A stretch of 5,411 nucleotides of DNA from JBFLVN01 sp040758475 (lineage in GTDB: Bacteria; JAGRBM01). Positions 1 through 5,411 of the stretch are shown piece after piece. A model generated the notes under the pieces. That model did not search any database. It was not told the DNA's origin and saw only the letters and a list, made by a program, of their open reading frames with translations. Location of the stretch: contig JBFLVN010000247.1 in NCBI GenBank assembly GCA_040758475.1, positions 1-5,411 on the forward strand, written 5' to 3'. The translations under genes were made by a program, and so were the position numbers. Within the stretch, counting starts at the first letter, position 1; the number at the start of each line of letters is the position of its first letter.

Positions 1-580
1 CGCACAGGACGACCGAATCGGCCCAGAAGGAAATATCTTCCGGCCCCGTCTTGGCCGGGCGGCCCGTGGGCGTCTGGGGAAGCCTCCGGACGGCCAGGAT
101 CGTGCATTCGTATTCGATAGCCATGTCTCGCAGCATTTCGGCGAATTTTCCCATCTTCTTGTTCACGTAGGGGTCGATGGGGTCGATGACGAGGAGGCTT
201 GGGCTCTCCTGGGAGAGGAAGCCCGAAAGGAGCGTCAAATTGAGGTACCGCACGCCGTCCTCTTCCGAAAAGACCCGGGAGGGCTCAATCACCTTGATCT
301 GGGAGAGATCGGCCCCGGCGGCCTGGAGGCGGGGTTTCAAAGTACTGGCCAGGCCGCCCGGGGAGCCGATGAAGAGGACCTTGCCGAAAGCCTCCTTCTC
401 CCGGCTCACGAAGGCGGCCAGGTCAGCGGCGATCCAGCTTTTCCCGGCGCCCCGGGGACCTTCGAGAACGACAAGGCTCCCCAGGGGGAAGTGGGGCTCC
501 GCGATGAACGCGGGCTCCCGCTCGGGAAGATCGGAAAAGGACGGGGCGGAACAGGGATTGGCCGGAGGGGTGGAATCCAT
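1..580 (-). CDS. RepA/AAA_25-like RecA-fold ATPase, N-terminal part (cut by window edge)
   Basis: The first 193 codons of a P-loop ATPase are present; the C-terminus lies beyond base 1. A Walker A motif, GPRGAGKS, sits at residues 41-48, after the strand SLVVLE. A Walker B strand, LLVIDP, sits at 129-134. The stretch around LKPRLQAAGADLS (81-93) and the helix before ILAVRRLP (161-168) follow the order of the RepA/AAA_25 family, RecA-fold ATPases of plasmid replication and many chromosomal proteins of unknown role. Two usual family features look altered: the acidic pair after the second strand (normally near 'ED') reads GSPGG at 72-76, and the usual HLxK after strand 4 reads RRLP. The ATG at 578-580 has an AGGAG at 591-595, 10 bases upstream. 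It lies downstream of the GGDEF gene on the same strand but has its own promoter-like sequence. The ATPase fold is well supported. The subfamily is likely, and the cellular role is unknown. A KaiC/RadA-like relative is the main alternative. Confidence 0.75.
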   Translation of the reverse strand, partial: MDSTPPANPCSAPSFSDLPEREPAFIAEPHFPLGSLVVLEGPRGAGKSWIAADLAAFVSREKEAFGKVLFIGSPGGLASTLKPRLQAAGADLSQIKVIEPSRVFSEEDGVRYLNLTLLSGFLSQESPSLLVIDPIDPYVNKKMGKFAEMLRDMAIEYECTILAVRRLPQTPTGRPAKTGPEDISFWADSVVLC

Positions 581-680
581 AAATACACGTCTCCTATTGA
601 GGGTTGAAGGGCCGGGAAAGACGGAGGGTGAACGGGGTGAAGAAAGACCGGCGTGAACGAAAGAAGACGGAAACAACGCC

Positions 681-709
681 AGTATAAAGTACCGGCGGAA
701 CAATCACAA
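681..709 (-). promoter_or_regulatory. Sigma70-like promoter for the ATPase gene
   Basis: Read on the minus strand, TTGTGA (704-709) and TATACT (681-686) are separated by exactly 17 bases. They match the sigma70 consensus at 4 of 6 and 5 of 6 positions. The predicted start near 674 would give a leader of roughly 95 bases before the ATPase ATG. The site lies in an AT-rich patch within otherwise GC-rich sequence. This is a prediction from sequence only. Confidence 0.5.
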
Positions 710-740
710 ATTAAATCGGATTAAGGAAAAGTCCGCCGGT
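691..740. repeat. Perfect 9-bp inverted repeat around the ATPase promoter -35 box
   Basis: ACCGGCGGA at 691-699 is mirrored exactly by TCCGCCGGT at 732-740, with a 32-base AT-rich interval between them. One arm falls in the spacer of the predicted ATPase promoter, the -35 box lies in the interval, and the other arm ends on the first base of the GGDEF stop codon (740-742). The interval is long for an intrinsic terminator and only a short, interrupted T run follows. An operator, or an RNA stem at the 3' end of the cyclase message, fits better. The symmetry is directly visible; the function is inferred. Confidence 0.5.
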
Positions 741-1501
741 CAGGGGGCGGTGCCCCGCTCCTGATCCCGGCACACCCGGTTGCGCCCTTCGGCCTTGGCG
801 CGGTAGAGCGCCCGGTCAGCCCGGGCGAAAAGGCCGAGGAGCGAATCCGCGGGCGCGGCCTGCGCGACGCCGAAGGACGCGGTGATGGGCACCGGGATTT
901 CCCCTTGCTTCCCCCCTTCTTCAATGGCTCGCCGGACGCGCTCGGCCGCCTGAGCGGCCTGCTCCAGGTTGTTTCCGGGAAGGATGAGCGCGAGTTCCTC
1001 CCCGCCGTAGCGGGCGGCCAGGTCGCCCGTCCGGATTTCCCGCTCGAGAATCATGCCCACGCGCCGGAGAACCTGGTCGCCCGTCAGGTGGCCGTGCTGG
1101 TCGTTCACCTTCTTGAAGAAATCGAGATCGAGGAGGACGAGCGAGAGGGGCTGGCCCGTCCGGTCGGCGCGGGCGAGTTCCCGTTCGAGTTCCTCGTGAA
1201 ACGCCCCGGCGTTCGCAAGGCTCGTGAGCGGATCGTGCCGGGCCAGGACGGCGAGGCGCTCGTTCAATTCTTCGAGTTCCTGCCCCCTGCGGAAAAGGAG
1301 CCATCCCACGAAGGAGAGGACCGCCGTCGTGGCGATTTCCAGATAGAGGAGCGTCACGACCCGCAGGTTCGCGCCGCCGAATAGGGTGTCGATGACGAAC
1401 CACCCCAGCGGCGCCCCCTGCGCGAGGATCGCGCCCCAAAGGGCCCCTCGCAGGGGCGTCACCCGGTGCCCCCACGGAGGGTTTGGATTGCGAGGAAGCA
1501 A
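740..1501 (-). CDS. Membrane-anchored diguanylate cyclase (GGDEF domain)
   Basis: This 253-residue protein should make cyclic di-GMP from two GTP at the inner membrane. Two hydrophobic segments (about 20-41 and 48-70) are joined by a very short loop, followed by a charged helical stalk (71-88) and a complete GGDEF domain (about 88-247). The domain has DPLTSLAN at 90-97, the metal-binding DLDFFK at 125-130, ND at 133-134, GHLTGD at 137-142 and the active-site loop GGEEL at 166-170. RTGD at 157-160, five residues before GGEEL, is an intact RxxD inhibitory site, so product feedback is expected. Leu replaces the usual final Phe of GG(D/E)EF, a mild change. No periplasmic or PAS/GAF sensor domain is present. 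The start is TTG at 1499-1501, chosen because GAGGAG lies 8 bases upstream; GTG at 1460-1462 is a weaker alternative that would keep both membrane segments. The family call is firm. Confidence 0.93.
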   Translation of the reverse strand: MLPRNPNPPWGHRVTPLRGALWGAILAQGAPLGWFVIDTLFGGANLRVVTLLYLEIATTAVLSFVGWLLFRRGQELEELNERLAVLARHDPLTSLANAGAFHEELERELARADRTGQPLSLVLLDLDFFKKVNDQHGHLTGDQVLRRVGMILEREIRTGDLAARYGGEELALILPGNNLEQAAQAAERVRRAIEEGGKQGEIPVPITASFGVAQAAPADSLLGLFARADRALYRAKAEGRNRVCRDQERGTAP

Positions 1502-1509
1502 CAGGAAAA

Positions 1510-1515
1510 CTCCTC
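1510..1515 (-). promoter_or_regulatory. Strong ribosome binding site deciding the TTG start of the GGDEF gene
   Basis: The minus strand reads GAGGAG at 1510-1515, 8 bases before the TTG at 1499-1501. This is a strong SD sequence at ideal spacing. It is the reason the rare TTG codon is preferred over the downstream GTG at 1460-1462, which has only a G-run in front of it. Confidence 0.6.
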
Positions 1516-1520
1516 AAAAT

Positions 1521-1550
1521 AGTATACGCCCCCGCGCCGCCGATTCCCAA
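1521..1550 (-). promoter_or_regulatory. Possible promoter of the GGDEF gene
   Basis: On the minus strand TTGGGA (1545-1550) and TATACT (1521-1526) are 18 bases apart, matching the sigma70 consensus at 4 and 5 of 6 positions. A start about 7 bases downstream of the -10 box would fall near 1514, inside the SD sequence, leaving a leader of only about 13 bases. Either the leader is extremely short, translation starts at the GTG 1460-1462, or this -10 match is fortuitous. Confidence 0.3.
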
Positions 1551-1559
1551 AACGGGCAC

Positions 1560-1571
1560 TGACTTCCGTCA
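1560..1571. promoter_or_regulatory. Small dyad near the middle of the divergent intergenic region
   Basis: TGAC and GTCA are separated by TTCC, giving a 12-base element of dyad symmetry. It is centred within about two bases of the midpoint between the divergent starts at 1501 and 1633. A regulator acting on both directions could bind here, but a 4+4 dyad is short enough to occur by chance. Confidence 0.2.
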
Positions 1572-1632
1572 AGGTATTTGCGTGCTCCGTGCGGGCGGTG
1601 GGCTACACTGGGGATGAAAGCGGGCGCTCGCC

Positions 1633-2745
1633 ATGAACCCGGTTTCCTTCACGATCCAAAAGGGTAACGGCTACGTCCAATACGCCTACGACGTGGCTTC
1701 GTGGATCCGCCTGGACGAGTGCCAGCGGCACATCGCCGCGACGCCGCAGCCTTCGGGAATCCGGCAAAAGAGCCGCGCCCCCGAGTATTTCGATTATTCG
1801 CCCCCGCCCCTGCGGGTGACGGTGGACGGGAGTTCCACCACGATCGGGAAATGGCGGACCGCTCCGGGGGTCGATCTGGTCCTCTACGATTTCGGCGCCG
1901 TGTGCGTGAATTATACGATCCCCTTCGAAGGATCGCTCGAAGAACTCCGCGAACTCAGCTACGCCATCGCGGATACGGAAGCCCTCCGGAACGATTCCCG
2001 AAAGCGCATCGAGACGCTCTTGGCGACGATCGCGTCCGCCACCGTCAAACCGAACCTCGTGGACCTGGCCGAGGACTATTTCATTTTCCAGGTCCTGGAA
2101 TGGTCCGGCTCCTGTCCGGTCGCCGAAGTACCGGCCGCTTTTTCTTCCCTTCTCGCCCAAATCCTCCGCTCCGAATCCTCGCCGCTGTCCCCCGAAGAAG
2201 TCACGGACGCGATCTCGGGCAAAGTCTCCTTCAGCCCGGACGACCTCCTTCTCATCGACTGGAACGCGGCCCTGCTGTTCGATCCCGAAGCCGACGACGT
2301 GCGCGCGGTCCTGGAATTCGCCAACGTGGAGCTCGTCGAACTCCGTTTTCTCGATTCCCAGCTCGACCGTTCGCTGGACGGCGCCTACGAAATCCTCTCC
2401 CAAAACACGCTACGGACTTTCTCCCGCCCCGGAGCGAGGGCCGCCGATATGCGCCGGGTCGCCCAGTTGCAAGTGGACGGAGCCCTCCTTTTCGAGCGCG
2501 TGAGCAACGCCCTCAAGCTCATGGGGGACCAGTACCTGGCGCGCGTCTACCGCCTCGCTTCCCAGCGTTTCCGCCTGAGCGAATGGAACGCCACGATCCT
2601 GCGCAAGCTGGACGCCCTGGAGAGCATCTACCAGAAACTCTCGGACCGGGCCGACGCCAGGCAAATGGCGATCCTGGAATGGATCATCATCGCCTTGATC
2701 GCCGTCTCGACCATCCTGCCGTTCCTCCCCTGGTACCCCCATTGA
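1633..2745 (+). CDS. C-terminally membrane-anchored protein, DUF155/RMD1-like
   Basis: A 370-residue protein of unknown function. It is mostly soluble, with one hydrophobic segment near the C-terminus (about 347-366, LEWIIIALIAV and onward) and only a few residues after it, so it is probably tail-anchored with the bulk in the cytoplasm. The helical region before the anchor (about 295-345), the anchor starting with LEWIII, and a central block with DWNAALLFDP (209-218) and FANVELVELR (229-238) resemble the DUF155/RMD1 family. Eukaryotic members include the mitochondrial protein RMND1; bacterial members lack a known activity. I see no enzymatic motif. An in-frame stop at 1615-1617 rules out an earlier start. 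ATG 1633-1635 is the first possible one, though no clear SD precedes it; only a TACACT -10-like hexamer is seen at 1604-1609. It heads the operon, with its stop 17 bases before the next gene. The gene is certain on coding grounds; the family assignment is moderate. Confidence 0.7.
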   Translation: MNPVSFTIQKGNGYVQYAYDVASWIRLDECQRHIAATPQPSGIRQKSRAPEYFDYSPPPLRVTVDGSSTTIGKWRTAPGVDLVLYDFGAVCVNYTIPFEGSLEELRELSYAIADTEALRNDSRKRIETLLATIASATVKPNLVDLAEDYFIFQVLEWSGSCPVAEVPAAFSSLLAQILRSESSPLSPEEVTDAISGKVSFSPDDLLLIDWNAALLFDPEADDVRAVLEFANVELVELRFLDSQLDRSLDGAYEILSQNTLRTFSRPGARAADMRRVAQLQVDGALLFERVSNALKLMGDQYLARVYRLASQRFRLSEWNATILRKLDALESIYQKLSDRADARQMAILEWIIIALIAVSTILPFLPWYPH

Positions 2746-2749
2746 AGGA
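2745..2749 (+). promoter_or_regulatory. Ribosome binding site overlapping the upstream stop codon
   Basis: AAGGA shares its first base with the TGA stop (2743-2745) of the upstream gene and lies 13 bases before the ATG of the metallo-hydrolase. The spacing is longer than ideal, but nothing better is present. Terminating ribosomes would clear or feed this site, so the two genes are probably translationally coupled. Confidence 0.4.
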
Positions 2750-2762
2750 TTCAAACTCCACG

Positions 2763-4121
2763 ATGCGCATTACTTTCCTGGGCGGCGCCGGAACGGTGAC
2801 CGGCTCCAAGTACCTGCTCGAAGACGGCTGGGGGAAAGCGCTCGTCGATTGCGGGCTCTACCAGGGGTTCAAGCAACTGCGCCTCCGGAACTGGTCCCCC
2901 CTGCCCGCCGATCCCAAATCCATCGGCGCCGTGATCCTCACCCACGCCCACCTGGATCACAGCGGCTATCTTCCGGTACTCGCGCGGAACGGCTTCCAGG
3001 GGAAAATCTATTCGACGGCCGCGACGCGGGACCTCTGCGAAATCCTCCTGACGGACGCCGGCGCTCTCCAGGAGCGGGACGCCGAGTTCGCCAACAAGAA
3101 GGGCTTTTCCAAGCACGCCCCCGCCCTCCCCCTCTATACCCAAGCGGAAGCCGAAGCGTGCCTCCCGTTGTTTCACACGGTCGATTACGGAACTTCCTAC
3201 AAGCTTCCCGGGGGCCTCGCGGTGAAATTCTTTCCGGCGGGGCATATCCTCGGATCGGCCTTCGCCGAGGTCACCACGCAGGGGAGGCGCATTTTGTTCT
3301 CGGGTGACATCGGGCGGCCAAACGACCCCATCGTGCGGGAACGGGCCCCCATCCGATCGGCCGATTATCTCCTCGTCGAGTCCACCTACGGCGACCGGCG
3401 CCACCGGGAAGCCGACCCGGAGGACGATCTCGAAAGGATCATCCGCGAGACCGTTGCCAAAGGCGGCGCCATCGTGATCCCCTCTTTCGCCGTGGGCCGC
3501 GCCCAGACGGTGCTCTACCACCTCCACCGCCTCCGGAAGGCGGGAAGGCTCCCCGATATCCCCGTGTTCCTGGACAGCCCCATGGCGGTCAAGGCGACGG
3601 CCATCCTTCATAATCACCGGGGAGAGAACAAACTCTCAGCCGAGGAATGCCGGGACGTCTGCGGCATCGCGAAGTACGTGAGCAGCCCCGACGATTCGAA
3701 AGCCATCGACAAGCGGAAGGGTCCCCAGATCATCATTTCCGCGAGCGGCATGGCCACCGGCGGACGGGTACTTCACCACCTCAAGGCCTTCGCCCCGGAC
3801 CCCCGGAACACAATCCTCTTCGCCGGGTTCCAGGCGGGCGGCACCCGGGGAGCGGCCATGATGGCCGGGGCGGAATCCGTCAAAATCCACGGCGAGTACG
3901 TGCCGGTCAAAGCCCGGATCGAAATGCTCGACCAGCTCTCAGCCCACGCCGATTGGGCCGAAATCCTGGAGTGGCTCAAAGGCTTCGAAAGGCCTCCCAA
4001 GCACACGTTCATCACCCACGGCGAACCCGCCGCCTCCGACGCCCTTCGCCACCGGATCGAGGAGAAATTCGGGTGGAAGTGCACCGTTCCCGACTACCGG
4101 GATACGGCGGAACTCCGTTAA
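2763..4121 (+). CDS. Beta-CASP MBL-fold metallo-hydrolase (RNA-processing nuclease type)
   Basis: A complete 452-residue protein of the beta-CASP metallo-beta-lactamase family, relatives of CPSF-73 and RNase J-type nucleases. It probably hydrolyses RNA with two zinc ions in the cytoplasm. All expected metal and catalytic motifs are visible: D29 in VDCG, HAHLDH at 61-66, H161 in AGHILGSA, D182 in SGDIGR, motif A E206 in VESTYGDR, motif B H395 in LSAHAD and motif C H419 in THGE. The beta-CASP insert spans about 245-365 and includes PSFAVGRAQ and SASGM; the C-terminal RMMBL segment follows. Its length is typical of the bacterial single-chain type. The start MRITFLGGAG matches how the family begins. 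The frame stays open far upstream to 1701, but that part lies inside the preceding gene and encodes Arg/Pro-rich sequence with no family match, so it is excluded. It is the middle gene of a tight three-gene unit. The family is certain; the substrate is unknown. Confidence 0.93.
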   Translation: MRITFLGGAGTVTGSKYLLEDGWGKALVDCGLYQGFKQLRLRNWSPLPADPKSIGAVILTHAHLDHSGYLPVLARNGFQGKIYSTAATRDLCEILLTDAGALQERDAEFANKKGFSKHAPALPLYTQAEAEACLPLFHTVDYGTSYKLPGGLAVKFFPAGHILGSAFAEVTTQGRRILFSGDIGRPNDPIVRERAPIRSADYLLVESTYGDRRHREADPEDDLERIIRETVAKGGAIVIPSFAVGRAQTVLYHLHRLRKAGRLPDIPVFLDSPMAVKATAILHNHRGENKLSAEECRDVCGIAKYVSSPDDSKAIDKRKGPQIIISASGMATGGRVLHHLKAFAPDPRNTILFAGFQAGGTRGAAMMAGAESVKIHGEYVPVKARIEMLDQLSAHADWAEILEWLKGFERPPKHTFITHGEPAASDALRHRIEEKFGWKCTVPDYRDTAELR

Positions 4122-4135
4122 AGAGAAAGCCCACC

Positions 4136-5411
4136 ATGAAGAACGGACACAAGAACCACCGTCTGCGCCTAAAGCGCCTGGGGATCGACACCTACCAGGA
4201 GCCCGTCATCTACATGCGGGCCGATTGCCCCGTGTGCCGCTCGGAAGGGTTCGAGGCCAGGAGCCGCGTGCTCGTCAGGAACGGCGATTCTTCCATCATC
4301 GCCACGCTCAACGTGATCCACGATCACCTGCTCGGCCCCGAACAGGCGGGCCTCTCCGAAGCGGCCTGGCGGCTTCTTGGGGCAAAGGAAGGGGATATCG
4401 TTCACCTCTCCCATCCGCCACCCATCGAATCCTTGAGCCACGTGCGGGCGAAAGTTTACGGAAAGCGCCTTGGAGACGAAGCCCTGCGCGCCATCATCCA
4501 GGACGTGGTAGCGGGAAGATATTCGGACGTGGAACTGGCGTCCTTCATCACCGCCTGCGCCGCCGGGCGGCTCGACCATCAGGAAGTGGTCGCCCTCACC
4601 CGGGCCATGGTGGAAACGGGCGAGCGCCTCGACTGGGGAAAAACGCCGGTCGTGGACAAGCACTGCGTGGGGGGCCTCCCGGGGAACCGGACGACGCTCC
4701 TCGTCGTTCCCATCGTGGCGGCCTTCGGCCTTCTCATCCCCAAGACGTCCTCGCGCGCCATCACATCTCCCGCTGGAACGGCCGACACGATGGCGACCCT
4801 GGCGCCGGTGGAACTCCCGCTCTCCAAAATCCAGAAAGTCGTGGAGCAAGAAGGCGGCTGCATCGCCTGGGGCGGAACGGCCCGCCTCTCGCCGGCCGAC
4901 GACGTGCTCATCCGCGTCGAAAAGCCCCTCGACCTCGACAGCGAGGGGCAGCTCGTCGCCTCCGTGCTTTCCAAGAAAGTTGCCGCCGGCTCTACCCACG
5001 TGGTGCTCGACATCCCCGTGGGCCCCACCGCCAAGGTGCGCAGCCCCGAAGCGGCCCAATCCCTTTCAGCCAGCCTGGAAGCCACGGCGAAATCCGTGGG
5101 GCTCTCCGTCCGCACGATCATCACCGACGGATCGGCGCCCGTGGGCCGGGGGATCGGGCCCGCCCTCGAAGCCCGCGACGCGCTGGCCGTGCTCCGGCAG
5201 GCTTCCAACGCCCCGCAGGACCTCCGAAGCCGTTCCCTCCTGCTGGCCGGCGCGGTGCTCGAACTCTCCGGCAAGGTAAAAGCGGGCCTTGGCGAACGGA
5301 CGGCGGAGGAAATCCTCGCGAGCGGGAAAGCGCTCTCCAAATTCGAGGCCATTTGCCGGGCCCAGGGCGGCCTGCACGAACCGCCCAAAGCGCGCCACAC
5401 CCACTCCGTCG
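4136..5411 (+). CDS. Thymidine phosphorylase family protein (AMP phosphorylase-like), C-terminus cut
   Basis: The first 425 codons of a nucleoside/nucleotide phosphorylase are present; members are near 500 residues, so roughly 75 are missing past the edge. The family cleaves a nucleoside or NMP with phosphate to give a free base and ribose phosphate. The sequence follows the archaeal AMP phosphorylase / bacterial thymidine phosphorylase family group rather than classical DeoA. It has an extra N-terminal domain (about 1-95) with LRLKRLGIDTYQEPV and a CPVC pair (31-34), a phosphate-binding signature DKHCVGGLPGNR (174-185), and the conserved KTSSRAITSPAGTADTM (203-219). Cys177 stands where archaeal enzymes and DeoA usually have Ser; as I recall, this is normal for the bacterial subgroup. 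ATG 4136-4138 is chosen because the family N-terminus starts just after it. A weak AAAGAG precedes it and the gap to the metallo-hydrolase is 14 bases, so co-transcription is likely. Whether it uses AMP or thymidine cannot be told from sequence. Confidence 0.9.
   Translation, partial: MKNGHKNHRLRLKRLGIDTYQEPVIYMRADCPVCRSEGFEARSRVLVRNGDSSIIATLNVIHDHLLGPEQAGLSEAAWRLLGAKEGDIVHLSHPPPIESLSHVRAKVYGKRLGDEALRAIIQDVVAGRYSDVELASFITACAAGRLDHQEVVALTRAMVETGERLDWGKTPVVDKHCVGGLPGNRTTLLVVPIVAAFGLLIPKTSSRAITSPAGTADTMATLAPVELPLSKIQKVVEQEGGCIAWGGTARLSPADDVLIRVEKPLDLDSEGQLVASVLSKKVAAGSTHVVLDIPVGPTAKVRSPEAAQSLSASLEATAKSVGLSVRTIITDGSAPVGRGIGPALEARDALAVLRQASNAPQDLRSRSLLLAGAVLELSGKVKAGLGERTAEEILASGKALSKFEAICRAQGGLHEPPKARHTHSV

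Noticed and set aside
177..656. Plus-strand open frame of 159 codons covering the ATPase gene and the gap beside it.
   Set aside because: It is antisense to a clear Walker A/B ATPase, and its product is Arg/Gly-rich without family features.
691..740. The inverted repeat read as an intrinsic terminator for the GGDEF gene.
   Set aside because: The loop would be 32 bases and the bases after the stem on the minus strand lack a real T run, so a classical terminator is unlikely.
1578..1609. Possible plus-strand promoter, TTGCGT (1578-1583) and TACACT (1604-1609), for the three-gene operon.
   Set aside because: The spacer is 20 bases and neither box is a good match. The operon promoter must be in or upstream of this region, but I cannot place it.
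1614..1667. A 17-residue open frame starting at ATG 1614 and overlapping the start of the DUF155-like gene, a possible leader peptide.
   Set aside because: No SD sequence precedes it and the peptide has no attenuator-like residue run. Chance is sufficient.
1701..2762. Frame +3 is open across most of the DUF155-like gene and runs into the metallo-hydrolase, giving an apparent 806-residue fusion.
   Set aside because: The upstream part is Arg/Pro/Gly-rich with no recognisable domain, the frame-1 protein has convincing protein character, and the hydrolase family starts at MRITF. The open frame is a by-product of GC-rich codon use.
2751..3617. Long antisense open frame (288 codons) opposite the metallo-hydrolase, with similar ones at 1603-2403, 4169-5059 and 4579-5400.
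   Set aside because: The sense strand encodes well-conserved or clearly protein-like sequence in each case. The antisense products show biased composition and no motifs, as expected for shadows in GC-rich DNA.

Overview
The window is GC-rich, densely coded bacterial DNA with ordinary Shine-Dalgarno (SD) signals. It reads as chromosomal sequence. I see no insertion sequence, phage gene, CRISPR array, tRNA or rRNA. The gene set is a membrane GGDEF enzyme, a RepA/AAA_25-type ATPase, a beta-CASP metallo-hydrolase and a thymidine/AMP phosphorylase of the archaeal-like family found in some bacteria. It suggests an environmental Gram-negative-type bacterium, but I cannot name a phylum from sequence alone. 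Two of the five genes run off the window edges.

The left half is on the minus strand. A minimal membrane-anchored diguanylate cyclase (1501 to 740) is followed, after a 159-base gap, by the first 193 codons of a RecA-fold ATPase (580 to 1, cut by the edge). The gap holds a good sigma70-like promoter for the ATPase. A perfect 9-bp inverted repeat brackets that promoter's -35 box and ends at the cyclase stop codon, so the ATPase probably has its own regulated start.

A 131-base divergent intergenic region (1502 to 1632) separates the two transcription directions. It carries a possible cyclase promoter and a small dyad near its midpoint.

The right half is a compact plus-strand operon of three genes with gaps of only 17 and 14 bases: a C-terminally membrane-anchored protein resembling the DUF155/RMD1 family (1633 to 2745), a complete beta-CASP MBL-fold RNA-hydrolase-like enzyme (2763 to 4121), and a thymidine phosphorylase family protein (4136 to beyond 5411). 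The last two form a pairing I recall from many bacteria, often next to ribose-phosphate pyrophosphokinase. This suggests a link between RNA cleavage or turnover and nucleotide salvage, possibly positioned at the membrane through the first gene. That joint role is inference.

I did not find a clear new defence or mobile system. The most unusual points are the DUF155-like gene heading the nuclease-phosphorylase operon, and the ATPase, which keeps its Walker motifs but has lost other residues normally conserved in its family.
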